64,000 nucleotides of DNA from Symsagittifera roscoffensis (lineage: Eukaryota > Xenacoelomorpha > Acoela > Convolutidae), in assembly GCF_963678635.1 (NCBI RefSeq), contig NC_087064.1, positions 57,112,338 to 57,176,337 on the forward strand, written 5' to 3'. The first letter of the stretch is position 1. Each line of letters opens with the position of its first letter. A program made the translations under genes and the position numbers. The notes under the pieces are model-generated. The model was not told the DNA's origin, searched no databases, and saw only the letters and a list, made by a program, of their open reading frames with translations. Shown here one piece after another: positions 55,155-64,000 of this stretch.

Positions 55155-55470
55155 TCTCTTTTCAGGTTTTGATTCGATTTGATTCAAGATTTGACTCAAG
55201 TGAGCAATTAAATGATCAATCAGGATCTAGAAAAGAGGTCACGAATATCACACTTGTCAGATTCACCTTAACTTCGTTAAAATTTATTTAAAACAGTCAG
55301 ATAAAACAATTTTGATCCTAAAGTTTATTAAAATCAATCGTTCTCTAAAATTTTCGAATTCGACCTAGATTGGACAGTCCAAACTTTGGATCTATTCCTA
55401 AGATCGTTATTCAGTTGTTCGTGGTCACTAACTCCTTCTTAGCCAGGACCTTAATAACATAACACATAAC
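55155..55470 (-). other. Upstream region of element B accessory ORF
   Basis: AT-rich, with gattcaa repeats near 55170-55200 and taataacataacacataacat near 55450, which is also found in the gap of element A. Pol and the macro-like domain should follow here, but the sequence passes into a minisatellite instead. Confidence 0.5.
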
Positions 55471-55472
55471 AT

Positions 55473-55985
55473 CCTTCGGTCCTTTTGTAGGTCGCGCCGC
55501 TTAATCCTTTTCTTAAATCGCGCCTTCTGTCTTTTATTAGGTTCTGCAGCTTAAGTCTTTTCTTAAGTCCTGCCGCTTGAGTCTTTTCTTACAGCGCGCC
55601 GCTCAAGTCTTTTCTTAAGTCTCACCGCCAGCCATATCCTAAGTCGCGCCGCTTAAATTGTTTCTTAAGTTGCGCCGCTTATGTCTTTTCTCAAAACGCT
55701 CCACTTGAGCCTTTTGTTAAGTCGCGTTGCTTAAGTCTTCACTTAAGTCGCGCCGCCAGTCTTATCTTTATTAAGGTCGCGCCGCTTAGGTCTTTTCTTA
55801 AGTCGCGCCGTCGGTCTTGTCCTAAGTCTCGTCGCCAGTCTTATCTTTGCGCCGCTTAAGTCTTTTCTTAAGTCGCGCCGCTTAAGTCTTTTCGTAAGTC
55901 GCGGCGTCAGTTTTATCTGAAGTCGCGCCGCACAAATCTTTTCTCAAGTCGTGGCGTCGGTCTTCTCCTCACTCGCGTCAGGTAG
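55473..55985. repeat. CGCGCC/CTTAAG minisatellite, array 1
   Basis: An imperfect short-period array with units of roughly 24-26 bp such as cttttcttaagtcgcgccgc. About 20 units are present, with many containing CTTAAG and CGCGCC. Variation between units is considerable. It abuts the truncated side of element B. Confidence 0.75.
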
Positions 55986-56012
55986 GCTCAAGGAATTTTA
56001 GGTGCAAGTTAA

Positions 56013-56470
56013 CCAATAGAGGTTTGTGTTACATTGAGTAGATATATACTCAGGAACAAACTTAGAGTTGCCAATATTATGAGAACTTCTGAGCTGATCC
56101 CAAAACTGCAGCAACTTTCTTTGCTTTGGTAGTCTGGTGGCATTCAAAAATTTATCTTTATTGTTGAGCTTACAAAATCTCAAGAAATTCAAAAACAGCG
56201 CCAGAAGTCACGTAGAGGTTTTCGAAAACAGTGTTGGGACCTATAGTTCTTTTTGGCTTTTAAACATCCTCGAATCAATTGCAGATAGATCATTTTTCAA
56301 TGTATCGGAACTCGATATCATTATTGAAAAATTTTTAGGGTTGCGGTCTTTCAAAATGGCAATTCAAGGTTTGTTCGGAAGGGTATCTGCGTAGGAAAAA
56401 CTCAAATTTAAGCTTTGAAAACCTCATATTGAAAGGACGGTTTTTCAAGAATTTCAATTTTACGAGTTTA
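56013..56470. repeat. Dispersed repeat unit, copy 1, between arrays
   Basis: Matches 57560-57970: atactcaggaacaaacttag, ttctgagctgatcccaaa, tgcggtctttcaaaatggc and cctcatattgaaaggacgg recur in the same order. It interrupts the minisatellite. Non-coding. Confidence 0.65.
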
Positions 56471-56514
56471 GCTACTTATAACTTTAATCATTTATTTGTT
56501 TTCGCAAAACTCTG

Positions 56515-57200
56515 TCAAAATCGCGCCGCTTAAATTTTTTCTCAAGTTGTGCCGCTTATGTCTTTTCTTAAGTCAAGCCGCTTAAGTCTTTTCTCAAGTC
56601 GCGTAGCTTAGGTCTTTTCTTAATTCGCGCTGTAGATCTTATCTACCTTGAGTGCCGTAAGACTTTTCGTTAGTCGCGATGTCATTTTCACCTTAAGTCG
56701 CGCCGCTTGAGTCTTTTCTAAAGTCACAGCGTTGGTCTTCTCCTAAGTTACGCCGCTTAAGTCTTTTCTTGAGTCACGCCGCTGAGGTCTTTTCTTAAGT
56801 CGTGTCGCTTAAGTTTTTTCTTAAGTCGTGGCGTCATTTTTATCCTAATTCGCGCCTTTTAAGTATTTTCTAAAGTCGCGGCGACTGTCTTACTAAGGTT
56901 GCGCCACTTAAGACTTTTAATAAGTCGCGACGTCTTTTTTACCTTACGTCGCGCCGTTTGAGTCTTTTCTAAAGTCACAGCGTCGGTCTTCTCCTAAGTT
57001 ACGCCGCTTAAGTCTTTTCTTGAGTCACGCCGCTGAGGTCTTTTCTTAAGTCGCGCCGCTTAAGTCTCTTCTAAAGACGTGGGGTCGGTCTTTTCCTACG
57101 TCGGCCTTTTCTTAAGTCAAGCCGCACTGGTCTTTTCTTAAGTGGCGCTGCTTAGGTCTTTTCGTAGGTCGCGCCGCTTAAGTCTTTTCTTGAGCCGCGG
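56515..57200. repeat. CGCGCC/CTTAAG minisatellite, array 2
   Basis: Same unit type as array 1, extending to a gagccgcggacctcgacc end. One block (tcacagcgt-ggtcttctcctaagttacgccgc) occurs twice about 275 bp apart, which suggests a higher-order duplication. Confidence 0.75.
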
Positions 57201-57559
57201 ACCTCGACCCGGGGAGTGATTCCAAATCCAGCCACCAGACTACCAAAAAAACAGAGTGGTTGCATGTTTGAGCTCAGCTTAGAATTAATATGAAACTGTC
57301 AATACTAGGTTTGTTCCGTAGTTTACACCCGCAAAATATAACATAAACTTTTATTGGTCATTTTACACCTAATTCTTCTTGAGCCTACCTTAGGTTCTTA
57401 AACGTTTAAATACCTGGTCTTGAAAACGACCTTGAAGGGCCGCGAAAAATGTCTTGCAAAGTTTGGTGTCTTTTTTATAAATTATTTTGTATTTTCTTTG
57501 TATATATCTATATTTATTTTATTTTTATATATTTGACAACTCGCTTTTCATTTCAATTT

Positions 57560-57970
57560 CATCTTCATCTATACTCAGGAACAAACTTAGAATTGCCAAT
57601 TTTATGAACAATTCTGAGCTGATCCCAAACTTGCAACCACTCTCTTTGCTTGATAGTCTGGTTGCTTTTAATTTTTTATGAATTTTTATTGAGCTTCCAA
57701 GTTCTCACGAAACATGAAAACAGTGCCAGAGGTCAAATAAAAGTTTCCAAAACATTGTTGCTTATCTATAGTTCTTTGATTCTTTTGAATATCCTCAAAT
57801 CAATTGCAGTTGGCTCAATCTTCAGTACATCGTTTCTCGAGAATTTTGTAAGGTTGCGGTTTTTCAAATTGGCAATTCAAGCTTTATTCTTGAGGGTATC
57901 TGCGTATAGAAACCCCAAATTTATGCTTTGGAAACCTCATATTGAAAGAACGGTTTTAAAACATTAATCA
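57560..57970. repeat. Dispersed repeat unit, copy 2
   Basis: Second copy of the 56013 unit, with moderate divergence. It begins just after an AT-only stretch at about 57470-57550. Flanking duplications were not resolved. Confidence 0.65.
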
Positions 57971-58554
57971 TCTATAAGTTTTGATCAAAATTATCATCAA
58001 ATTACGTTAATTCATGCCTGAACTCTGCAAAATTTTCTCAAAAAACAGTTATAGTCAGAATTTGATCATTTTTACCCCCATAACCAGTACCAAAGCAAGG
58101 TTTTTTTCTTCATGAATCAGCATTTTACACATATTCAGCTCATTGAGAATTACGATCTGTTCATAACTTCAATTACATTGATATTTTCAACAAGGAAGCA
58201 ATTCTGTCGATAAAGAATTCAACGTTGTCCGATACCAAACTTGTTCAATCTGGTCTAATTGAAAGCAATTCTTTTCATTTCAGAAAAACCTAACCTGTTT
58301 TTAATTTTTTTTTGGATGTTTTCGCTTGTTAATGGATGTCTTAAAACGTTTTTGTGAGTCAGTCTTAAAACAAATGCCGGTTGAGGACTATTTCAAAAAA
58401 AAATAACAAGACCTGCATTTAATAAAACTTTGTCTTGAAACAGACCTCGAACAATTATCTGGATCTGTAGCATACTCAACTACCTCAGACACGAAGAAAT
58501 AGATTATTTAGTTAACATAAGCTATTTAACCTTTCAACATAGACAGCAAAGAGC
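57971..58554. other. AT-rich stretch, nothing recognised
   Basis: I see no ORF, repeat or structure that I can support here. Confidence 0.5.
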
Positions 58555-59270
58555 TCCCTCAATTTTTTTTCAAAATTTGGTTCAAAATTTGTGATATAAA
58601 AGCTGGGACAAGCCACAGTTTGGCTTTTTTGTCTAAAAAAAAACAATAACTCAAAAAGAGCCAAAACTTTGACCCCACTTTGGCTCTTTTTGACCAAAAA
58701 AAATAATAACTCATTGACCAGGCCATAATAAGAAAAAAGCAATTTATAGCGGGAAAACTTTTTAAATGATTTTGCAAGTACACTGAGCGGCTTTGAAAAA
58801 TAGTTCAAAAGTTATGATACAAAACCTCTTCCAAGCCACAGTTTTGAACTTTGGCTCTATTTTGAGTTTTAAAAAAAATTGTCTCAACGGCCAAAAAAAA
58901 GAAAAAAAAATTATGGAAAGGAAGCTAAGTTAATGTTGTAGCGATAAGAACAGCAGCTTCTGATAAATGAGTAACTCAAAAGTTATGAACCAATCTATGG
59001 GGCAAGCCAGAAGTTTTTAAGTTAAAAATGACCACGCCGAATTAGGAAACGAGGAATATGTCAGAAGAAAGCTCAATGATTACTGTAATATTCAATGATT
59101 ACTGTAAAACCTTCAATGATTACTGTAACATGAGACTTTGACTCGGGCAATATGCCTAAGAACGTGGGTTGATCTCCAGAAATTGGGAGAAAAAAGGAAA
59201 ACTTTGCACAAAGAGAGTTGTTTCAGACGCAGTTTAAAAACTCAATTCTGTTGTTTTAATTTTGATTATT
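58555..59270. repeat. Dispersed repeat blocks, copies 1
   Basis: Two blocks recur about 1.5-1.9 kb to the right. The block 58560-58790 (gctgggacaagccacagttt and cattgaccaggcca) is repeated near 60105-60290. The block 58985-59270 (atgaccacgccgaattagg and gagggaatatgtcagaag-like) is repeated near 60895-61170. They keep the same order, so they may be one composite element duplicated and interrupted. At 59085-59120 a caatgattactgtaa motif occurs three times. Confidence 0.6.
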
Positions 59271-60100
59271 TTCAACAAGTTGAACAATGTAGCACCAGAA
59301 TTATATGTGTGTAGGGAAGCGAACGATTCCGCTTTTTTCTTCGATCTGGAAACGTATCAATTGATTTTTTTTTGGATTTGTAATTATACAAGTTTATATA
59401 CTGTAGGAGTTGAAAACACTCCTCAAACCTAGAAAAAAGGGTATTCGGACTTGCGCTTTATCAAAAGCAAAATAGTAAAAACAAAGTTATAAAAGAATAG
59501 AAAAAAACTGCTCTGAAAAGAAAAACAAACTTGGATTTTTCAACTGCTTATGGTTATAATCATGGTAAATATATTGAGTGTCTACTTAGAGCATTTCCAA
59601 ACAAAAGCCGACAGTTGCCATTTTTTTTTTGATAAAACGTTTGATTTCATTAATATCTTGGCTTGGTTCGTTGTAGAAGTCCAGGCCTGGTCTTCCGAGT
59701 TTTTTCCTTTGTCTTTGAAAAGATCGCTTTGCGGTGTTCTTACATCGATAAGCTAAGTTGAAAGACCAAAAGTTAAGAGAGGTTTATCGCGGTTAAAAAC
59801 ATTTTTAAAACTTTGAATTCCTGCTAGGGTTTTTTTTCGGCTACTAGGACCTCCAGGATTGCTCTGAACCCTTTAAGTTCTTGGTAGGAAGTTTAAGATT
59901 TTCTCCTGGCTAGGTACCACGGGTAATTATGCTGCAGTCTTCTTGACAGTATGAGTAGACGTTTTTGATAACTTGCCAACAATTACCTTTAAAGGTCTTA
60001 TTTCTGTCTTCGTTTTAGTGACAAGTGTTGAATCCTTTCGATATCGGTTACATTAAAGGATTGTTTCCGTCAAACGCCTCAAAATTTTTAACCAAATTTT
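59271..60100. other. Spacer, nothing recognised
   Basis: A short frame at 59550-59756 lacks any recognisable motif. No repeat match was noted. Confidence 0.45.
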
Positions 60101-61170
60101 GTTTCAAAATTTGATTCAAAATTTGTGATATGAAAGCTGGGACAAGCCACAGTTTGGCTCTTTTGTCTAAAAAAACAATAACTCAAAAAGTGCCAAAATT
60201 TTGACCACAGTTTGGCTCTGATTGACCAAAAAAATAATATCTCATTGACCAGGCCAAAATAAGAAAAAAGCTATTTATAGCAGGAAACGAACTTATAGCA
60301 GGAAATTATTCGTTAAATCATTTTGGCCGGTCAAAAAAAATCTGGCAAAATAAATCTTAGTTCCGCCCCTGGCCATCAGTATTGACCAAATTAACCCCTA
60401 TTATAGTGCAATATCAAAAATAAATGTGTTGTTTTTGTTTCATTTTTACAGGGCAACAGGGCAAGTGTTGTATTTTGATTTTACTGCAGGATTATTTTTG
60501 AGACAGGTTAAGCATGCTTGTGAGCTTTGGTAGTCACAAATAGAAACTTTTGCCCAAACCCGAACTGCCGGATCTACTTAACAATTGCCCTTTGGTATAT
60601 ACTTAAGAATCCCCCCTTTTAATAAAAGCAGTAAATTAGCACCGAGCTTTCTATTGAATAACTAGAATTTACTGCATTCTGATTGGTCCAAAACGCGTTA
60701 TTTTAACCTGTTTAACAATTGCCCTGCTTTCTTAAAAGGGGGGAGGCAATTGTTAAGTAAATTCGAACTGCCTAACTGCCTTATATATTTATGATTATCA
60801 CTTAGATTAATATCATAATGCAGATAATTTAAGTCCCATCAACCGCAACTCGGTTAGAAATTTAAGCCCGTGTGATTTAGGTAAAACCTTCAAGGCAAGC
60901 CAAGAGTTTTAAACTTAAAAATGACCACGCCGAATTAGGAAACGAGGAATATGTCAGAAGAAAGCTCTTTTTTTTCTCGATAATCAGATTTACAAAACGT
61001 TCAATGATTACTGTAATATGAGCCTTTGACTCGGGCAATATGCCTTAAAACGTTGGTTGATCTCCAGAAATTGGGAGAAAAAAGGGTAACTTTGCAGAAA
61101 GAGAGTTTTTCAGACACAGTTTAAAAGCTCAATTCTGTTGTTTTGATATTGATTATTTTGAACAAAATGA
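60101..61170. repeat. Dispersed repeat blocks, copies 2, with foldback insert
   Basis: Second copies of the two blocks described at 58555. Between them lies a foldback element at about 60558-60775. Coding potential is not seen. Confidence 0.55.
60558..60775. repeat. Foldback (inverted-repeat) element
   Basis: The left arm includes gaactgcc, then ctacttaacaattgcc and cccccctttta. The right arm, on the opposite strand, reads the same order (ttacttaacaattgcc, cccccctttt). The arms of about 60-70 bp surround a loop of roughly 85 bp. Non-coding, MITE-like. Confidence 0.6.
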
Positions 61171-62371
61171 ACAAAGTAGCACCAGAATTAAAAAATAGTT
61201 AATTAGTGTTTTAAAAATAGTGTTGTTAGTTTAATGCGTGTCTTGTTCCATCGACTATTGGATTTGAGTCGGGTCTGGCTTTTGTTAAACATCCGTTGCA
61301 TGAAAAATTGGGTCCTTACGCAACCTCCAATTTATCTTTTTTTTTTGCTCATGCTTGAGATTAGCTCATCGCCTTTTTTCGAATTTACCTCGTTGACTTC
61401 AACCGCACGCTCTTCTCCCAAGGTGTTTAGTCCCACCGTACTCTAAGATATGTACCAGTCTTCAGGCGAAATAGGATGTAGCCAAAACTTCTCGTAGTGT
61501 GCGGCCCGCTTTTTGCCTTATCCATTGAAAATTTGTTTTTGAGCTACTTTGGTCACCCTTTTCCATTTCTTCAAAAATTTCGCGATACATTTACACGATT
61601 CTATTTTTTTTCAAAAAAACCCTGAAGTATTGTCCTAGACTTTGGTTTCACACCTTGACTTTTTGGTCGCATTTCTTCCTCTGGCGCTTTTGTGTTTTGT
61701 TAGGGTTGTGTCTGAATAGCTCATTGAGCTTTTGCTGTTGCTGGATTGCTTCCTATACACTTACCTACGGATTTATTTTTCATCGTGACAAAAAAAACAC
61801 TAAGAGTATTGCTCGTTTTTTGTTCCGGTTGGCATCGAAAAGTGACTAAAATCTTTTGTGGGTTGCTTTGTGCCGTTTTATGCATCCATTACTTGAGACA
61901 ACTGGTTTTCCCATTTTTTTTCCAATTATCTTCCAGTTTTTCCAATTATCTTCCTTTAACTTGATCAAAGTTTACTTTTTTGTCGAAATTTTATGAGATT
62001 TAACCTGATTTTATTTTTCTGCTTTTGTAACCGAGATTTTGTTTTTATGGTTTGTTTTGCTTGTACGCATGAATTTAAAGCATTCAATCATTTCTAAGAG
62101 ACCTTGAGCATACCTGGGCAGACGGAAGCTAGATTTAGTCTTATGTGTCGTAGGGGCTAACTTTGTACAGTTTATGTTTATGAAAATTTTGGTTAAGGTC
62201 CTTGAAGGTCTGGTCACCAGTCTCTCTGCTAATCACTGTTCTTCTACGTCTGGACACGCCTATGAGTGCAGTGACACGCCTATGCACAATGAGTGCAGTT
62301 TGCCTCAAATTTCGATATTATATAGTCATAAATTTTACTTTCTAACATTCTCTACTTTTTCTTACTTCACC
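61171..62371. other. Left flank of the right-end Ty3/Gypsy remnant
   Basis: T-rich, with small open frames at 61234-61446 and 61655-61849 and no motif. An LTR of the remnant may lie here, but without its partner in the window it cannot be defined. Confidence 0.4.
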
Positions 62372-63996
62372 ATGGCGCAGTCAGCAGATAAAAAGGGGGA
62401 GGGAAGAACTCTTTAAACATTGTTTCTTTTTGGGACTCTAGAACACCGGACCCACCGACTTATTGAAAGAAATGGATCGTGAAATTCCATTGGAGGATGA
62501 TAGCGAATCACGACATCGACCGGGATGACTTCTATTTTGCAGACACAATAACAAATGCCCGAATCGTCCCATTGTCGGGGGATGTAAGCAGAAAAAAACC
62601 GGACAGATTCCGAAAAGAAACTCAAGTCAAATCTGTACCTATGTATTGAAGACGAGGCGCAACGAATTTTTTAAGCCATGGAAGCAGGAGTGGATTTCAA
62701 AATGACACGGTATCCTCGTTGGTTGGACTGCATGGAACGCGTTTTAAAACGCGAACGGAATGTGACGCACGAAAGGAGTTTGTTCTATGGCCGCAAACAA
62801 CGAGAACTTGAAGCATTCGAAAAAGCTCCACGCGGAAGACGGTGCGACTTCACAAATGCGGCGGAGATACATTCATAATGAATATGAAAGAGTCGAACTG
62901 CCATCGGGAATTGTCGCGTTAAACAAAAACGCCGGAAGAAATATAAAGGATTGCTTTATCCTATGAACTGGGGGATAGAGCATACAAGTCATACACGGGA
63001 AAGCCATCGGCATCAGTGCTGTAAATCAACATCAAAAAGGAACCGGTGGGGAACATCCGACGGGGAACAGGATATTTCCGAAACCGAGGGCGCGGCGGAC
63101 GCGGAAACGGACCAGGGGAGTCAAATTCTAGGAGGTCATATAATTGTAATGCTCCCAACTTTACGTTGGAACGTATAAACAGTTGTCCAACAAAAAACGC
63201 CACCTGTAAGGTGTGCCGGAAATTTCGTGTCGTCAATCGTAATCACTGTATAAAAAGACAGAAGCAAGAGAATTAAACAAGCAGGTACACAAGATATTAG
63301 TACCAAATGCCAAATCTAGAAGAATCGATGGTTGGAATAAGTCAGATAATGCCAGAAAGAAAAGACGAGGAAGTCTATATTTCAAGTCTCGGCTTAATGT
63401 ACGTGTACGGCCAAGTGGCATTCAAAGCGAAAACAAGCATACAATGTAATTTCACATTAGTAGGAGGAAGATCCACCAGTACCTATTGCTTTAAAAAAAG
63501 TTTTACGGTTTAACGACGATGCCCGCCGAATTTCAAAGAGTCATGAAAAATTTAACTGAAGAATCCTAGCAAGCACACGCATTTATCGATGACATTTTAA
63601 GAGTTTCAAAAGAAAACAAAATTGAACCTATTTCGTTAGTAGAAAGAATATTCAAGGAATTCGACGTGGCAAAGGCCTCACCAAAGCTCCAAAAATGCCA
63701 ATTCCTAAAATCAAGTTGCCAATGGCTGGGACATCAAATAAGCAATACCGGAATTACGCCATTGATCCGAAAAACGAAAGGAATAGATGAAATGAAAGCG
63801 CCGCGGAATAGACGACAGCTAAAATCGCTGATGGTTTCTCTGCATACTTAACACAAGTTCTTACCAAACATTGCAGAAATGAGCGCACCGTTAGGAACCC
63901 TCCCAAGCAAAATGAATGAATTTATTGGGACTAACCAATGCAAAACGGCGTTCGACTCCTCAAGCGATTGGTGGCAAGCATAAATGAGCCTAAGCA
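62372..63996 (+). pseudogene. Decayed Ty3/Gypsy element, gag and RT parts, runs off window
   Basis: Begins at an ATG (62372) with a short gag frame, followed by many shifts. A zinc knuckle region at 63145-63250 reads RGRGGRGNG, then CKVCRKF and HC. From 63519 the RT palm and thumb are readable: MPAEFQRVM, AFIDDIL (Asp pair at 63588-63593), KLQKCQFL, WLGHQISNTGI, RRQLKSLM and FLPNIAEMSAPL. In-frame TAG and TAA codons at 63567 and about 63849 interrupt it. Its motifs differ from element A, so it is another lineage. The rest lies beyond the right end. Confidence 0.75.
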
Positions 63997-64000
63997 CTTC

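Larger units (their letters stand above)
43864..55470 (-). mobile_element. Element B: divergent relative of element A, partial
   Basis: The left boundary is an LTR at 43864-44750. The interior carries the same accessory order as element A on the same strand, with many shifts and stops. The right side ends at about 55470, where a CGCGCC/CTTAAG minisatellite begins, so the gag-pol half and 5' LTR are missing from the window. Nucleotide similarity to A is low, while protein blocks are conserved. A fragment of the 40362-type retroelement is inserted at 45671-46264. Confidence 0.78.

Noticed and set aside
55473-57200. CRISPR-like look of the regular short repeats
   Set aside because: Units are contiguous, with no unique spacers of constant length, and the genome is eukaryotic.
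61234-61849. Small hydrophobic plus-strand ORFs
   Set aside because: T-rich DNA gives Phe/Leu-rich frames by chance; no repeat or motif support.

Overview
The window is from an invertebrate-type animal genome. It holds two spliced housekeeping genes with GT-AG introns, AT-rich intergenic DNA with MITE-like and satellite repeats, and about 45 kb of retroelements. The species cannot be named from the sequence. All calls come from reading the sequence; no database search was run.

Layout. From 42 to 3012 (minus) is a three-exon gene for PIG-S, a GPI-transamidase subunit. From 7467 to 10003 (minus) is a five-exon SLC7-family amino-acid transporter of 494 residues. Around them lie three copies of a 400-bp MITE-like repeat, a 169-bp satellite, a G-run tract and a decayed Penelope-like element with a GIY-YIG nuclease remnant. 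From 15583 to 39600 is element A, a giant LTR retroelement on the minus strand: two 0.9-kb direct repeats enclose 22.2 kb. Read 5' to 3' it has a 5' LTR, a candidate primer-binding site, a 3.1-kb leader, gag, a Ty3/Gypsy-order pol (protease, reverse transcriptase, RNase H, integrase), a macro-like domain in the pol frame, and then an 8.4-kb accessory coding region before the 3' LTR.

The accessory region reads as one polyprotein of about 2,800 codons, now cut by a few stops and shifts. It has a helical and coiled-coil front, an SGNH/GDSL-type hydrolase and three large segments I do not recognise. From 43864 to about 55470 is element B, a divergent relative with the same LTR style and the same accessory order. 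It is more decayed, lacks gag-pol in the window and is interrupted by a 594-bp retroelement fragment between 134-bp duplications. From 40362 to 42730 is a decayed reverse transcriptase with an uncommon C-terminal region. From 55.5 to 57.2 kb are CGCGCC/CTTAAG minisatellite arrays. The right end has dispersed repeats, a foldback element and a decayed Ty3/Gypsy element of another lineage, on the plus strand, running off the window.

The standout is the architecture of elements A and B. Gag-pol presumably drives copying, while a macro-like domain and a huge SGNH-containing polyprotein take the place where retroviruses carry env. The 5' leader of A also holds two tandem RNA-fold candidates whose stems differ in sequence but keep their pairing. 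Gag-pol of A is interrupted many times, so this copy is not expected to be autonomous.
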